Positions 47,932 through 57,306 are shown, counted from the first letter of the stretch. The stretch: 64,000 nucleotides of DNA from Symbiodinium sp. CCMP2592 (GCA_905221615.1 CAJNDT010005880.1:62001-126000), one strand, 5' to 3'. The notes: generated by a model not told the origin, from the sequence alone. Program-made: numbers and translations.

Positions 47932-48105
47932 AATTATGGTCCCTTTTGGCTGGGTTGTGCTTTGGGATAATTTTTAATTTCCCTTATTTCCTTATAAAGG
48001 GAACCTATTCATAAATAATTTTCAAAGGTTTTAAAGCACAACCCAGTTGGGGTACCCGAAATATTAGGTGCCGTATTATAGTAAGGACCCCAAAAAGGGA
48101 CAGAC
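47932..48105 (+). mobile_element. family G MITE carrying a nested R MITE
   Basis: G arms AGTTGTCAAAATTATGGTCC and ACCCCAAAAAGGGAC are separated by an R copy (47950-48046) with TSD TTGG (47946-47949 and 48047-48050). Confidence 0.9.
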
Positions 48106-48480
48106 ATGGTTCGCGGTTCTTGTTATGATTTCTGTTTCTCTATCTGTGAAGAGGCTGTGCTTCGTTTTGGAGTAAGTCGAGACGTTGATCGCACTGCTTT
48201 CCTCTTGCGAAGATGAGCTCAGAGGCGTTCCCAGGGTGGCTCGGAACCTGTAAAGCTCAGCCACCTTTGTAGTATCCTTAAGGGAGGGAGTCCAAGGGGG
48301 GTATATAGCCTATTGATCCCTAATTCTCCCTAGTAATCTCTAAGGTTCCCTTACAGTCCCCTAAGGATTCCTTATACCCTCCCCCCTTGAACCACCCTCC
48401 CTTAAGGATCCTATAACACCTCATCCACCATATACTACACAGGTCCTGTCCCGGTAGCCCGACAGAACTCCGAGACCCTA
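48104..48480 (+). CDS. three exons in consistent phase
   Basis: 48104-48171 (MVRGSCYDFCFSICEE, AVLRFG) ends GGA|GTAAGT. 48213-48249 (MSSEAFPGWLGT) follows CTTGCGAAG and ends GTAAAG. 48437-48480 (PVPVARQNSETLLT) follows CTACACAG. The last intron is a 187-bp O-type palindrome. Phases match across all three. The 41-base first intron is very short. Confidence 0.42.
48250..48436 (+). mobile_element. family O-type palindrome forming an intron
   Basis: TAGTATCCTTAAGGGAGGGA and CCCTCCCTTAAGGATCCTAT arms, with GTATATAGCC/AGGTTCC centre. Confidence 0.75.
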
Positions 48481-48486
48481 CTTACC

Positions 48487-48531
48487 CAGACCCCCGGGAT
48501 TTAGTTTTTTGGATCCTCCCGGGGGTCTGGG
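48487..48531. other. GC-rich perfect palindrome
   Basis: CCCAGACCCCCGGGA ... TCCCGGGGGTCTGGG with a 15-base loop. The window ends in the left arm of what looks like a second copy (63985-64000). Confidence 0.85.
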
Positions 48532-48548
48532 TAAAGGCTCATGGAACT

Positions 48549-48673
48549 TACTTGAAGGCTCATGGGACTTAGTAAGTAAGGTTATAAGTAGGTTATAATT
48601 CGGATAACCCCACTTAGCGGACTTATATCCCCACTTATAACCTACTTACTAAGTCCCATGATCCTCTAAGTAG
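48549..48673 (+). mobile_element. family B MITE
   Basis: TACTTGAAGGCTCATGGGAC to CATGATCCTCTAAGTAG. Confidence 0.93.
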
Positions 48674-48829
48674 TAAGCTAGGTTTAAAAGTCGGTCATCA
48701 TCCGGACACTTCGTCCCCTGAGTGCTCAAGTAGCCGGAGCAGTGGTTTTAAGACTTAGATCCCCAATACCCAACCTTTAAACTTTTTGGATTCTTGTAGT
48801 TTAGTAGTGTGCCTTATTGGGGTAGTAAG

Positions 48830-49105
48830 AAGAGCTTCCAGCCAGTCCCGTGTGCCCCTCGGCTTGTGCCCAGCAGTTTGATACGGGAGCTTCTCAGACA
48901 AATTTAGAGTTTTGTGGTTTAGGGATTCTGGCTTTAGGTGTTTGAGGGTCTAATATGTCCTTGAGGGAAGGATTTGGTGGGTTGTTTTGAGTGAACGGTC
49001 CCCTGAGAAGTTCCCATGTAGTTAGGAGCTGAAGCCACAAAGACAAGTTTCGCGACCCCGCGTGCGTATTGCCGGGGCCGAAAAGACCACCGATGTCCTT
49101 CTGTG
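48830..49105 (+). CDS. two possible exons
   Basis: 48830-48898 (KSFQPVPCAPRLVPSS, LIRELLR) after GTAGTAAG; 49048-49105 (FRDPACVLPGPKRPPM) after AAAGACAAG. Confidence 0.22.
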
Positions 49106-49306
49106 GTGGGGTCTGCTGGGCTTTATCTAGAAGCCTTCATACGTAGTAATGGTATGCCCTTACAATCCCCATATATGTGTATGTATGTATATATATATAC
49201 ATGTATATATACGGGTATACATACACTATACTCGACTCTACTATACTATACTATACCTCCAAACAGCCTATTCGGATTATGAAGGTCCCTTCTTATTATG
49301 TTGCAG

Positions 49307-49382
49307 ACTCCCTTCCAGTTTTTTCATCCCAGGCCGCTTCGGCAGACTACTCCGGCTTACGATCCGCTTTGGGGTCGTAGCT
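49307..49382 (+). CDS. exon-like island
   Basis: TPFQFFHPRPLRQTTP, AYDPLWGRS between TTATGTTGCAG and GTAAGG. Preceded by a TATATA microsatellite (49180-49260). Confidence 0.38.
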
Positions 49383-49664
49383 GTAAGGGACTTCAGGCTT
49401 TAGGATTGCAGTTTTAGGGTTTAGGGGTTTAGGGCTTTATAGCAATTTCCGGGAGTGCCGTTCAGTTAGCCTGGCGGAGATATGCTCAAGTCATGGGTTC
49501 TTGTCACCGTAGAACACTAAACTCGAAATCGTGGAGGATTTTCGATGCATGCATCGCAAAACCCTAAATCCTAAACCTGAACCTGGGTAGGCGCTCTTTG
49601 GAGAAAGGAGCGTCATTGCACTTTAAAAAACCCTGAACCGGAACCCGACATATCAAGCCCCAAG

Positions 49665-49741
49665 GCCCACGACGGCTCTGGAACGCGGGGCTAGCACTGT
49701 AGGAGCGATGGCTTATTGCGCAGCGTCAACTCCAACCGAGT
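49665..49741 (+). CDS. exon-like island
   Basis: [25 protein letters not shown] between AGCCCCAAG and GTGGAAGG. 49467-49566 upstream (LAWRRYAQVMGSCHRR) is a weaker candidate. Confidence 0.32.
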
Positions 49742-49774
49742 GTGGAAGGACATGCCACAGATAGACAGAGAATA

Positions 49775-49778
49775 AATC

Positions 49779-49813
<35 letters not shown>

Positions 49814-49816
49814 GTG

Positions 49817-49847
<31 letters not shown>

Positions 49848-49885
49848 GTATATATGTATGTGTGTATATATATATATATACAGAT
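49775..49885 (+). repeat. (TA)n/(TG)n microsatellite
   Basis: Long TATATATA and TGTATATA runs; longest AT microsatellite in the window. Confidence 0.93.
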
Positions 49886-49907
49886 TATTTGTAAAGATAT
49901 AGATATA

Positions 49908-50106
49908 GATGCAAATCACCCGAAGCTTTCGTTTGAAAGAGTAGGATCCCGAAAGAGGGATCCCTACCATCACGAAGCTCCATGTGTCGCCGGTTGGCGC
50001 TTGGCTTCCTTCCACTTGCTCGCGGGGGTGGGGGCAAGGAAGAGGCGGAGGGACATGGCTTGGGCTGCCTCGCTTCCCACGCATGCCGCGCATTTTATGG
50101 GGCTTT
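49908..50106 (+). CDS. exon-like island followed by half a J MITE
   Basis: [48 protein letters not shown] ends at GTAAGG, the left edge of a J right half (50107-50180) that ends GATTGTAG. From 50236 a further frame PQPQLQEDALCKGAAG, FFSIKSHQIERCLQDT stays open to about 50428. Confidence 0.33.
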
Positions 50107-50443
50107 GTAAGGCTATAATGGGGCTATATAATGGGTATATAATAGCTATATTAAGGGGTATATATCCCTTTTACCCTTGGATTGTAGGGGTCAACAGGAT
50201 TTCCATATCCGTAATGTAGTAATGAATACTCTTAGTAAGCAGCCCCAGCCACAATTGCAAGAAGATGCCTTATGCAAAGGGGCGGCGGGATTTTTTAGCA
50301 TAAAGAGCCACCAGATAGAGAGGTGCTTGCAGGATACACTGGTCCACGGCCTGAAGCATCCCTTGTGGGCCGGAGTCGAAGGTGCATTACATTTAAAAGC
50401 CCTAAACCCTTTCCTGCCACAGTTCTGAAGTTGTGTATGTTCC

Positions 50444-50522
50444 AGGCAGGATCAGAGATTTTTGCTCCAGCGCACGATGTTCCAAATATCACCCGTTCAT
50501 ATTTTGGGTGGCAGCAAGACTA
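50444..50522 (+). CDS. possible terminal exon
   Basis: AGSEIFAPAHDVPNIT, RSYFGWQQD then TAG, after TATGTTCCAG. Confidence 0.25.
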
Positions 50523-50661
50523 GCATTGCTCGCAGAATCCTTCTGACTCGTTTTGTGATTTGTGAAAGTTAAAGCAGCACGTCCTTGCGTTCTTGTTGGG
50601 GTATGTCTTTGCCTAGCTGCATACGTACTTTTATTGCATGATGCTTTTGAAGTTTCAGTAT

Positions 50662-50965
50662 CAACTTCCGCTTACCGCCCACTTTCCTAATTGGTGGGTC
50701 CATGTCGGGAGCCCATCTAGGATCATCCAGGGATCGAAATATCTCGGCCTCAGGGTACCCCGGCCTTCTCTGAAAGCTTCTGAATCGTGCCGGTATATGG
50801 GAGTTTCCGAAAACAGGGGACCCTAAGGTACCCCCTACTTTCTGAAAAACCCATATCATAATTCTGAGGCGAGATGTGGGGTTAAGACTTTGCGTGGCTG
50901 GGGCGGCCCAAGCCAGTGCTTGCTGCCCGCACCTCCACATGTTTCACCTAGACCCTAGACAGTAG
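50662..50965 (+). CDS. two exons with an L MITE as the intron
   Basis: 50662-50792 (YQLPLTAHFPNWWVHV, GSPSRIIQGSKYLGLR, VPRPSLKASESC) ends GTATATGGG. 50869-50965 (RDVGLRLCVAGAAQAS, ACCPHLHMFHLDPRQ) ends in TAG. They join in phase across 76 bp that is one L element. The - strand has a 123-codon frame over the same DNA; the in-phase MITE intron favours +. Confidence 0.38.
50793..50868 (+). mobile_element. family L MITE, possible GT..AG intron
   Basis: TATGGGAGTTTCCGAAAACA and TTTCTGAAAAACCCATAT arms; related copy at 61255-61352. Confidence 0.7.
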
Positions 50966-51100
50966 ACCCCTGGCCGTACCTGAAGCTAGACAGCGAAATG
51001 TTGGAAGCCTTATAGTCTGCTGTACTTTGCTCGAGTTTGACAAGCATCACACATGTTAGAGCAACTGGTAACACAAATCTAACATAACTGTGCTCTGCAG

Positions 51101-51225
51101 AAGCGAGAAGCAGTGCACAGACAAAGCGATGGATTCTGTGGACGACGAAAATGCGCATGCTTCCAACACTGGGCTCGCTGTCTCTTTGCCCGGGCCAGGC
51201 TTTCTAAAGGATGTGGTGGTTTTTC
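51101..51225 (+). CDS. exon-like island, Cys-rich
   Basis: KREAVHRQSDGFCGRR, KCACFQHWARCLFARA between TGTGCTCTGCAG and GTAGGA. No metal-binding spacing recognised. Confidence 0.3.
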
Positions 51226-51559
51226 GTAGGAGACGAGCTGTATAACGGTTCAGGAACTCTCAAGAATAACATTGGGGGCCTAAGAACTACTTAGGATGAT
51301 ATTCCTCATGTCAGGGCTCTGTAATATGACTACAGCATCAGTGAAATATGCCCCAAGAACCTATTGCAAGTGTCAAGGTTTCTTGTTTTGAGTAGAAAGC
51401 TGTCATCAAGCCGATCGGGTTTGGCAAGCCTGTGGAATGAATAAACCGTATCCGATTTTGCCAGGGTTCCTTTAAGGGTTAGGGTTTGGGGCTTGGGGGG
51501 TTTCTTCAGGGTTCTTTTCAAGGTAAGGGTTTGGAGCTGAGGGTTTAGGGTTCTTCGTA

Positions 51560-51902
51560 CAGCCCGGGGAGCAGCGTGGGCGTGCAATCAGGGTGACGTC
51601 TTCTGTTGGGGATTCAGCAGGGGCCCAAACTTTTAAAGTTATCAGAGTGGTCTCGGCCGTTTGTCCTTCTCATACTACGGTTGATGATATAAATCCTGTA
51701 TGACCCATGATAGAGAATATGCCATAATTCCCGTAGTTTCGGGTCCTTAAGGTAATGCAGGATTTGTATCATCAACCGTATCTCTTTAGAGCCTTTGCAC
51801 CCCTTTGAATTTGGCGCCAGCAGACTGATCATCAAGATGCCTTTGGAAGAGCTCCGAGCTGTAGGATTTGGGGATCCTCGAGGCATTTCCCTGTCTGCTT
51901 GA
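51560..51902 (+). CDS. two exons with a D MITE as the intron
   Basis: 51560-51679 (GEQRGRAIRVTSSVGD, SAGAQTFKVIRVVSAV) ends ACG|GTTGAT inside the left end of D. 51792-51902 (PLHPFEFGASRLIIKM, PLEELRAVGFGDPRGI) starts after CTCTTTAGAG and ends in TGA. Phase 0 both sides. Confidence 0.37.
51675..51780 (+). mobile_element. family D MITE
   Basis: CTACGGTTGATGATATAAAT to TTTGTATCATCAACCGTA. Confidence 0.92.
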
Positions 51903-51943
51903 TCGCTCAAGCTGCCAGCTGTAGCATCTGAGCATGCAAGAAG

Positions 51944-52310
51944 CTCGCAAGAAAGCTACCCATCTGTATGCAATGGTAGGGCATACAGTGCGTGTAGGTC
52001 CTGACACCACCTAAACACTATTCCCGACATGCCGACCTGTTTTTTTGCAGAAGTATCAGAGCATGCCACGCCGCGCAGCCCAGCAGAGCTGAAGTAGGGA
52101 TCATGTGTTTATTGCAGATATCTTTCAGGGGTACTTAGAAACAATTTTTAGTTTTTGGTTATTATAATCCCTAAGAAACAGCTAAAATTATAATTTGTGC
52201 TAGGGTTCTAAGTTCAGTATAGGGATCATGTGTTTATTGCAGATATCTTAGCAAAACAAAGGCTCTGATGACGCTGGAGCTTCTTGGCCCGCCACAGGAA
52301 CGGAATGCTT
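51944..52310 (+). CDS. three exons in consistent phase
   Basis: 51944-51975 (SQESYPSVCN) ends GTAGGG; 52051-52093 (VSEHATPRSPAEL) follows TTTTTTTGCAG and ends GTAGGG; 52252-52310 (KTKALMTLELLGPPQE, RNAF) follows TATCTTAG. The second intron holds a P element and a 30-bp direct repeat. Confidence 0.4.
52095..52249 (+). mobile_element. family P MITE flanked by a 30-bp direct repeat
   Basis: TAGGGATCATGTGTTTATTG-CAGATATCTT at 52095-52124 and 52220-52249; between them P (GTACTTAGAAACAATTTTTA to AAGTTCAGTA). Confidence 0.92.
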
Positions 52311-52521
52311 TTTGTTGATAATACGAATACGAAGACAAGACTAATTTTAATACTAAGCAGGGGAGCGCATGTTTGAGCAGGTGCTGATTCTGCGTCAAGA
52401 GTGTGCTTGTTGGCACATGTATTGAGATCTTCTACTTCTACTTTGGACTCCCAAAATTGCAGCTCCCTACTTACCTATGTCTGACAAAGTAGGTCACTTT
52501 TCAGGTCCATTCTGGGGTTAG

Positions 52522-52604
52522 CCTAACGCCACCCTCACTTTTAACCGCCGTTCTGGCCTCATAATTGAGATGACGGTGCAAGAGGGAGAATGCGGGTGCG
52601 CAAG
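52522..52604 (+). CDS. exon-like island
   Basis: PNATLTFNRRSGLIIE, MTVQEGECGCA between TTCTGGGGTTAG and AAG|GTGTGT. Confidence 0.37.
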
Positions 52605-52745
52605 GTGTGTGAAAAGTTCGTTTAGGATTCAGCTGAAGACAAGTCGAAGCCTTGCACGCCCTAAAGCCATAAAAAACTAGCAAAGTAGGATCAAAGACAC
52701 GCGTCTCCATGCTGGGCTCAGCTTCTTGGAGTCCATGCGTTGCAG

Positions 52746-52887
52746 GAGCTCCTGTCAGCTCTGTCTCTTCCGGGCGCTGTGGGACCGCAGGGCACTCGGC
52801 ACAGATTCCGAGAACAGATGGAAGCAAGGAATTCGATGGCTGGGCGGTTCCATGTTACGCATCTTGTGTTGTTTCTGGCCTTTCAAG
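52746..52887 (+). CDS. exon-like island
   Basis: ELLSALSLPGAVGPQG, TRHRFREQMEARNSMA, GRFHVTHLVLFLAFQ between ATGCGTTGCAG and GTGTTGG. A CTG microsatellite follows in the supposed intron. Three + frames are partly open here. Confidence 0.35.
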
Positions 52888-52915
52888 GTGTTGGTACCAC
52901 CACCTACCCCTGCCC

Positions 52916-52916
<1 letters not shown>

Positions 52917-52956
<40 letters not shown>

Positions 52957-52957
52957 G
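52917..52957 (+). repeat. (CTG)n microsatellite
   Basis: About 13 perfect CTG units. Confidence 0.97.
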
Positions 52958-53012
52958 CTCCTGATCATGCTCCTGCCTATGCCGACGCCTACGACGACGA
53001 CCACAACTAGCA

Positions 53013-53135
53013 CTACTTAGAGGATCACGGGACTTAGTGAGTAGGTTATATCTGGGGTTATAAGTTCCCTAAGTGGGGTTATCCTAATTATAACCTACTT
53101 ATAACCTTACTTACTAAGTCCCATGAGCCTTCAAG
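53013..53135 (-). mobile_element. family B MITE, reversed
   Basis: CTACTTAGAGGATCACGGGA to CCATGAGCCTTCAAG; the AG abuts an open island. Confidence 0.9.
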
Positions 53136-53454
53136 TACCGCCACAAAACGACCCCCTCCCAACCTCCTCTTGCGCCTCCGCCGCACCAAGGATGGCCAGC
53201 CTGGCCTCAGGTGCACTCAGGCGAGGGCCGGGCTCTTTCTTGTTTTTCAGGATTGGGAAGTTTTGTTCGGTCGGGGGGCAGGGTTTGGGGTTTGGAGTTT
53301 AGGAGAATTCGCGGAAGGATGGATTTGGAAGGCCAAGTTTGAGCATCCGCGCTCGAGGGCTGGCAGGCTTGTTGAGGTCTTGCGGACTTACATGGCGCAG
53401 CAGGCGCCGTCAGCTTTGCTGAAATGGTCCTTCGTTTGTGCATCTTCATCCTGA
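53136..53454 (+). CDS. terminal exons of a + strand gene
   Basis: 53136-53210 (YRHKTTPSQPPLAPPP, HQGWPAWPQ) starts at the end of B and ends CAG|GTGCAC. 53251-53269 (DWEVLF) follows TTGTTTTTCAG and ends GTCGGG. 53318-53454 (WIWKAKFEHPRSRAGR, LVEVLRTYMAQQAPSA, LLKWSFVCASSS) ends in TGA. The last two join in phase; the first could use another frame. Confidence 0.38.
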
Positions 53455-53800
53455 AAGTGTCCATCCTCAGCTCGACTGCCAGCTTCAATGGATTGTACGA
53501 GAGATCGCACGGCGAGTTTGAAACTAGTTCAGCGCCGCGGAGTCCTCTGTTCAGGCAGGTTGGACGCTCTTAAAAGGCCGTGCCTTAGGGTATACAATTT
53601 CTGTGGCCCCGCCCCGACACGTTGTCGTGTTGAAGACGTCATGTGAAGGGTTAAGAGGTAGGTAATCTCTGTATGAGATTCGTGGCAGCCCTTGCTTCAC
53701 TTTCTGCAGCACTGAGTCTTATGCAATGTCTTTAGCTTCGTATCCCATCCGAACAACACCAGGCGAACAATTTTATCTCCACCAAAATTGATGTGAACTC
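53455..53800 (+). other. possible 3' flank
   Basis: Repeat-poor sequence after the stop at 53454; no gene or MITE seen. 53838-53975 beyond it is an ATCATC/CGTCAT microsatellite. Confidence 0.3.
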
Positions 53801-54060
53801 ATGCGGTCATGCAAGTGCAAGTTGATTTTCATCCTCACCTAACTACCGCTGTTATCATCATAATCATCGTCATCATCCCCAACAGCAATGTCATCATCGA
53901 CCATCACCGCCAGTACTGTCATAATCAGTACCGTCGTCACCGCCAGCATCGTCATGACTTTCACCATCACGATGAAGAGATCTCCCAACACGCACAGGCA
54001 TGGCCCACTGCTGATCCTTCTCGTCCTACAGCCCGGCCCTCTGCAGATAATGCTTTCAGG

Positions 54061-54272
54061 GTTCGAAGGTGCGAGTTGCAGTTCTATGTGAAGCTTGGCT
54101 TTTGTGGGGGACCGAATCACTTGTAGAGTTGTGCTCGTGTCGTGGTAGTAGGTGCTGCAGTGTTTGAATCACGGTGTCGTGGCCTGCACTTGGAGGTTCT
54201 AGCCTTTACTTCGCCTGATTTCAATCATGCCTGGCAGGATTCGCGAGCGGTGCTCAAGCATCAGTACTTGAA
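54061..54272 (+). CDS. two exon-like islands
   Basis: 54061-54123 (VRRCELQFYVKLGFCG, GPNH) after ATGCTTTCAG; 54142-54272 (GAAVFESRCRGLHLEV, LAFTSPDFNHAWQDSR, AVLKHQYLK) ends AAG|GTATTT. Confidence 0.3.
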
Positions 54273-54371
54273 GGTATTTTCCGAGGATGGTAATTGGTTT
54301 TGGGGTGCGAACCGTGATTGTTCACACCAGAACCGTTCTAAACCCTAAAGCGCTAAATCCAAACCATGCCA

Positions 54372-54989
54372 AGGTCTGGTGGCGTACGGTAAATCTCGAG
54401 TATTTCCCGTGGAAGGGTACAGGTTTCCCATGTCTGTTGAAGATGGACCTGTTCAAGGCTATCACCCAGAGACTCCAATATCCCTTAGTTTATACTATAA
54501 ATTACAGTAGGATCCCTAATACGATTTTAAGGCATATTCCTTTACTAAGGATTTTGGAGTCTCTGGGCAATGCCTGTTCCAGGGCTACAGACTCCCACGA
54601 GGACCCAGGCCGAGCCATGATCCAGCAACCGACGAAGACTCCTACTGTTGATGATATAAATCCTGCATTACCATAAGGGCCCTAAACTATGGGAATTTTG
54701 GTATATTCCTTATTATAGGTACTGCAGTATTTATATCATCAACCGCAATCCCGGACGCCTGGAACTCCGAACCCGGAATCCTAAAGGTTTAGGGTTTGTG
54801 GATTTAGGGGTTTAGGGTTTGGGGGCCTCCATCCCTAAACTCTAAACCCCTAAACCCTAGACCCTTACACGATAAACCCTGAATCCTGAACCCAAAACTC
54901 GAAAGCCAAAGCCGCGACACAGGTTCTACAGCGCAGGCGCCGAACCGGCCGAGTCCGAAGAACCATGTTCTAAGGCACGCTGCTGCAGG
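54372..54989 (+). CDS. three exon-like islands with A and D MITEs between
   Basis: 54372-54463 (VWWRTVNLEYFPWKGT, GFPCLLKMDLFKAIT) runs to the left end of an A element. 54583-54646 (GYRLPRGPRPSHDPAT, DEDSY) follows CTGTTCCAG and ends GTTGAT in a D element. 54923-54989 (STAQAPNRPSPKNHVL, RHAAA) follows GCGACACAG. Islands 2 and 3 join in phase. Confidence 0.35.
54464..54567 (+). mobile_element. family A MITE
   Basis: CCCAGAGACTCCAATATCCC to GATTTTGGAGTCTCTGGG. Confidence 0.88.
54642..54747 (+). mobile_element. family D MITE
   Basis: CTACTGTTGATGATATAAAT to TTTATATCATCAACCG. Confidence 0.9.
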
Positions 54990-55331
54990 GTAGACGAAGG
55001 GTCTTTCTTTTGTTTGGGGGAAGATGGTCTAAAGTGTAAAGGTGTGCCTTTTGGGTTTGGTGGTGCAGAAAGCCCAGCGAAGCAAGTTCTCTTTTACATT
55101 GCTGAAGTGCTGTTTATGAACCTAAACTAAGCACGACATGGGCAACTAACTGCCGAATTCTCACTCAGGTTTTCAACTTCGGGTGTGAAGACTAACAGGA
55201 TCAACCAGCACAAGGGTCACATGCAATAGTCCTATAGGTTTTTATGTGTTCATGCATTGCTTCGAGACAATGTTACACAGCCCCTTCAGCAAGCTCCTCC
55301 GCCCTTAGCCCTAATACCTGCCAGACTCTAG

Positions 55332-55771
55332 ACGTGCTCAACTTGCGCAGTCGTGCTCTTTTCTGGGTTCACCTTCGGGGTGCCGTGAAGCCAAGAAAAA
55401 AGTGAGCTGATGGCAAGAAACGCCCTAAACCCTGAACCACCACGTTGACAGCAGTGCCATCAGCGTGAGTTGTCACCATCTTCATCTTCACCATCGAAGC
55501 ATCATCATTCTTGTCATCGACATCTTGGCATCGCTGTCGTCGCTGTCGTCTTTGTGATCATCATCGAGGATAGTCAATCGGGGATCCTTTGTTCAGGATG
55601 CTTCTAGTTTTGGCGTGGTGCTTTTTCCGGACATGAAAGTGCCCGGGGATCCATGCAAAGTGCAGCAAATCTGACAAGAACCCTAGAACGGTTTAGAGTT
55701 GGGTTTACGGTGGACCCCAACCTGACTTCTATGCAATCCACGTTCGCAAGGCTCCTTGCCATGATTTCCTT
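55332..55771 (+). CDS. exon-like islands
   Basis: 55332-55401 (VLNLRSRALFWVHLRG, AVKPRK) between ACTCTAG and GTGAGC. 55666-55771 (NLTRTLERFRVGFTVD, PNLTSMQSTFARLLAM) ends TT|GTAAGC; a different frame at 55597-55660 (DASSFGVVLFPDMKVP) precedes it. Confidence 0.28.
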
Positions 55772-55814
55772 GTAAGCGGCCTTCAAAGGGCCAGCTTTCG
55801 GTGTTAAGGTAAGC

Positions 55815-56070
55815 CCTGAAACCCTGAATCCACCACCCTAAACCCTAAACGCTAGACCCTGAATCCACTTCCCTAAACCCTAAACGCTAGACCCTGAATG
55901 CACTACCCTAAGCCCTAAACGCTCGACCCGGAATCCACTTCCCTAAACCCTAAACCCTAGACCCTGAATGCACTCCCCTAAACCCTAAACCCTAGACCCT
56001 GAATCCACTACCCTAAACCCTAAACCCTGAAGCCCGAAATCCTAAACCCTAAACCCTGAAGCCCAAAAAC
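55815..56070 (+). repeat. 34-bp tandem repeat built on CCCTAAA
   Basis: Five to six units of CCCTAAACCCTAAACGCTAG then ACCCTGAATCCACT, i.e. a telomere-like motif captured in a longer satellite unit. Confidence 0.92.
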
Positions 56071-56091
56071 CCAGAACTCCTGAGCACGCAG

Positions 56092-56147
56092 GCCCTGGGT
56101 TTCAACGAGTCCTTCAGCGCGAAGGATCGCAGCAACCAGGAGCGACA
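56092..56147 (+). CDS. exon-like island ending at an H element
   Basis: ALGFNESFSAKDRSNQ, ER after GAGCACGCAG; GA donor at GAATATGGG where H begins. 56235-56430 further on is open (CCHLVLLLLPTRQFAT, WCPYLSELNYKEIFMQ) and may hold another exon. Confidence 0.3.
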
Positions 56148-56476
56148 GAATATGGGAACCTTCATAATTTTAAAGGGTGACCTGACCAAGTTGTAACATA
56201 AAAAAGGAGCCTCAATAAATAGAAGAGGGTATTGGGTATAGTTTGTTGCCACCTGGTATTGCTGCTTCTTCCGACCCGACAGTTTGCAACATGGTGTCCT
56301 TACCTTAGTGAGTTGAACTATAAGGAGATTTTTATGCAATTTTCCTGCCTTAGGCTTTTGCTTCAGGGATGTTGGAGGGCAACCCGAACAAAAACCTCGA
56401 CTAGTGTGGGGGGCTTCAGAAGGGAACCCTGACGAATATTGTTGCCAGTTATTCAGGCCTCTGTATTCGGTTTCAG

Positions 56477-56655
56477 GGGCTCGGGATCTACGGTTGATGA
56501 TATAAATCCTGCATTACTCGCATAAGGAATATTCCGTTATTGCCATAGTTTAGGGTCCTAAATTAAGGTAAAGCAGGACTTATATCATCAACAGTAGGAG
56601 CAGGGTTCAGCTTATGTGGAGAGCGATCAAGCCAAAGATCCTTGCCTGTGATTGC
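56477..56655 (+). CDS. two exons with a D MITE as the intron
   Basis: 56477-56492 (GLGIY) follows TTCGGTTTCAG and ends at GTTGAT of D. 56598 onward (AGFSLCGERSSQRSLP, VIA) starts after ATCAACAGTAG, the right end of D. Phase matches. Confidence 0.35.
56488..56597 (+). mobile_element. family D MITE
   Basis: CTACGGTTGATGATATAAAT to TATATCATCAACAGTAG. Confidence 0.92.
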
Positions 56656-56667
56656 ATTTTTTCGGCT

Positions 56668-57073
56668 GTTATCCTGAATTAAGGACTATTCCTTAAATCG
56701 TAGTAAGGGTCCTACTATAAACTTAAAGTATATTCTTTAGTTGAGGGATATTGGAGTCCCTAGGGACGGATACCCGGAGACTCCAATATCCCTTAAATAA
56801 GGAATATACCTTAAGTTATAGTAGGATCCCTAATATGTTTTAAGGAACATTCCTTACTTAAGGAATCTTGGAGTCTCTACTGTTGATGATATAGATCCTG
56901 CACTACCTTAAGGACCCTAAACAATGGGAAATATGGTATCTTCCTTATGATGGGTCATGCAAGATTGATATCCTAAACCCTAAACCCCCCATATCGATCC
57001 CTCAAAGCAGCCCCTTAAAGGTACCCATGTAGATCCCTTTAAAGCAACCCAGGATTTATATCATCAACCGTAG
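56668..57073 (+). mobile_element. nest: A relic, A copy, D copy with filler
   Basis: A relic 56668-56764, A 56773-56879, then D 56877-57073 whose centre contains CCCTAAACCC and CCTTTAAAGCAACCC filler. A and D overlap by a few bases at AGTCTCTAC. Confidence 0.82.
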
Positions 57074-57306
57074 TTCCATTGGGGCCAGGGCTCCTTTGTC
57101 GGTTTAAGAGGCCCAAGACAAAGACTAGGATGCCCAGTAGTACCCTTATTCCCTTTTTGTAGTCCTAGGTTCCTTATAAAGTTACCCAATACCAAAAAGA
57201 GAGGCCTTTTTATTCTTAGGTTACTGGGTATCCTAGAAGAGGCTTGGGACTCCATGGACCTCGGGGGAGAAGGTGTTGACTTCCAGGCTTCCCGTAAAGC
57301 CACATA
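57074..57306 (+). CDS. two exons with an E MITE as a GA..AG intron
   Basis: 57074-57122 (FHWGQGSFVGLRGPRQ) starts after ATCAACCGTAG, the right end of D. 57237-57306 (EAWDSMDLGGEGVDFQ, ASRKAT) starts after GTATCCTAG, the right end of E, and ends in TAG. Phase 1 matches if the donor is GA (57123). Confidence 0.38.
57125..57236 (+). mobile_element. family E MITE, TSD AAGA
   Basis: CTAGGATGCCCAGTAGTACC to ACTGGGTATCCTAG; AAGA at 57121-57124 and 57237-57240. Confidence 0.93.

Noticed and set aside
49713..50093. Tyr/Ile-rich reverse frame
   Set aside because: Translation of the TA microsatellite at 49775-49885.
50569..50940. 123-codon reverse-strand frame
   Set aside because: The + strand has two islands that join in phase across an L MITE; the reverse frame has no splice or motif support. 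Not excluded with certainty.
52726..53020. Poly-Leu, poly-Cys and poly-Ala frames
   Set aside because: They come from the (CTG)13 tract, which lies after a donor in the favoured model.
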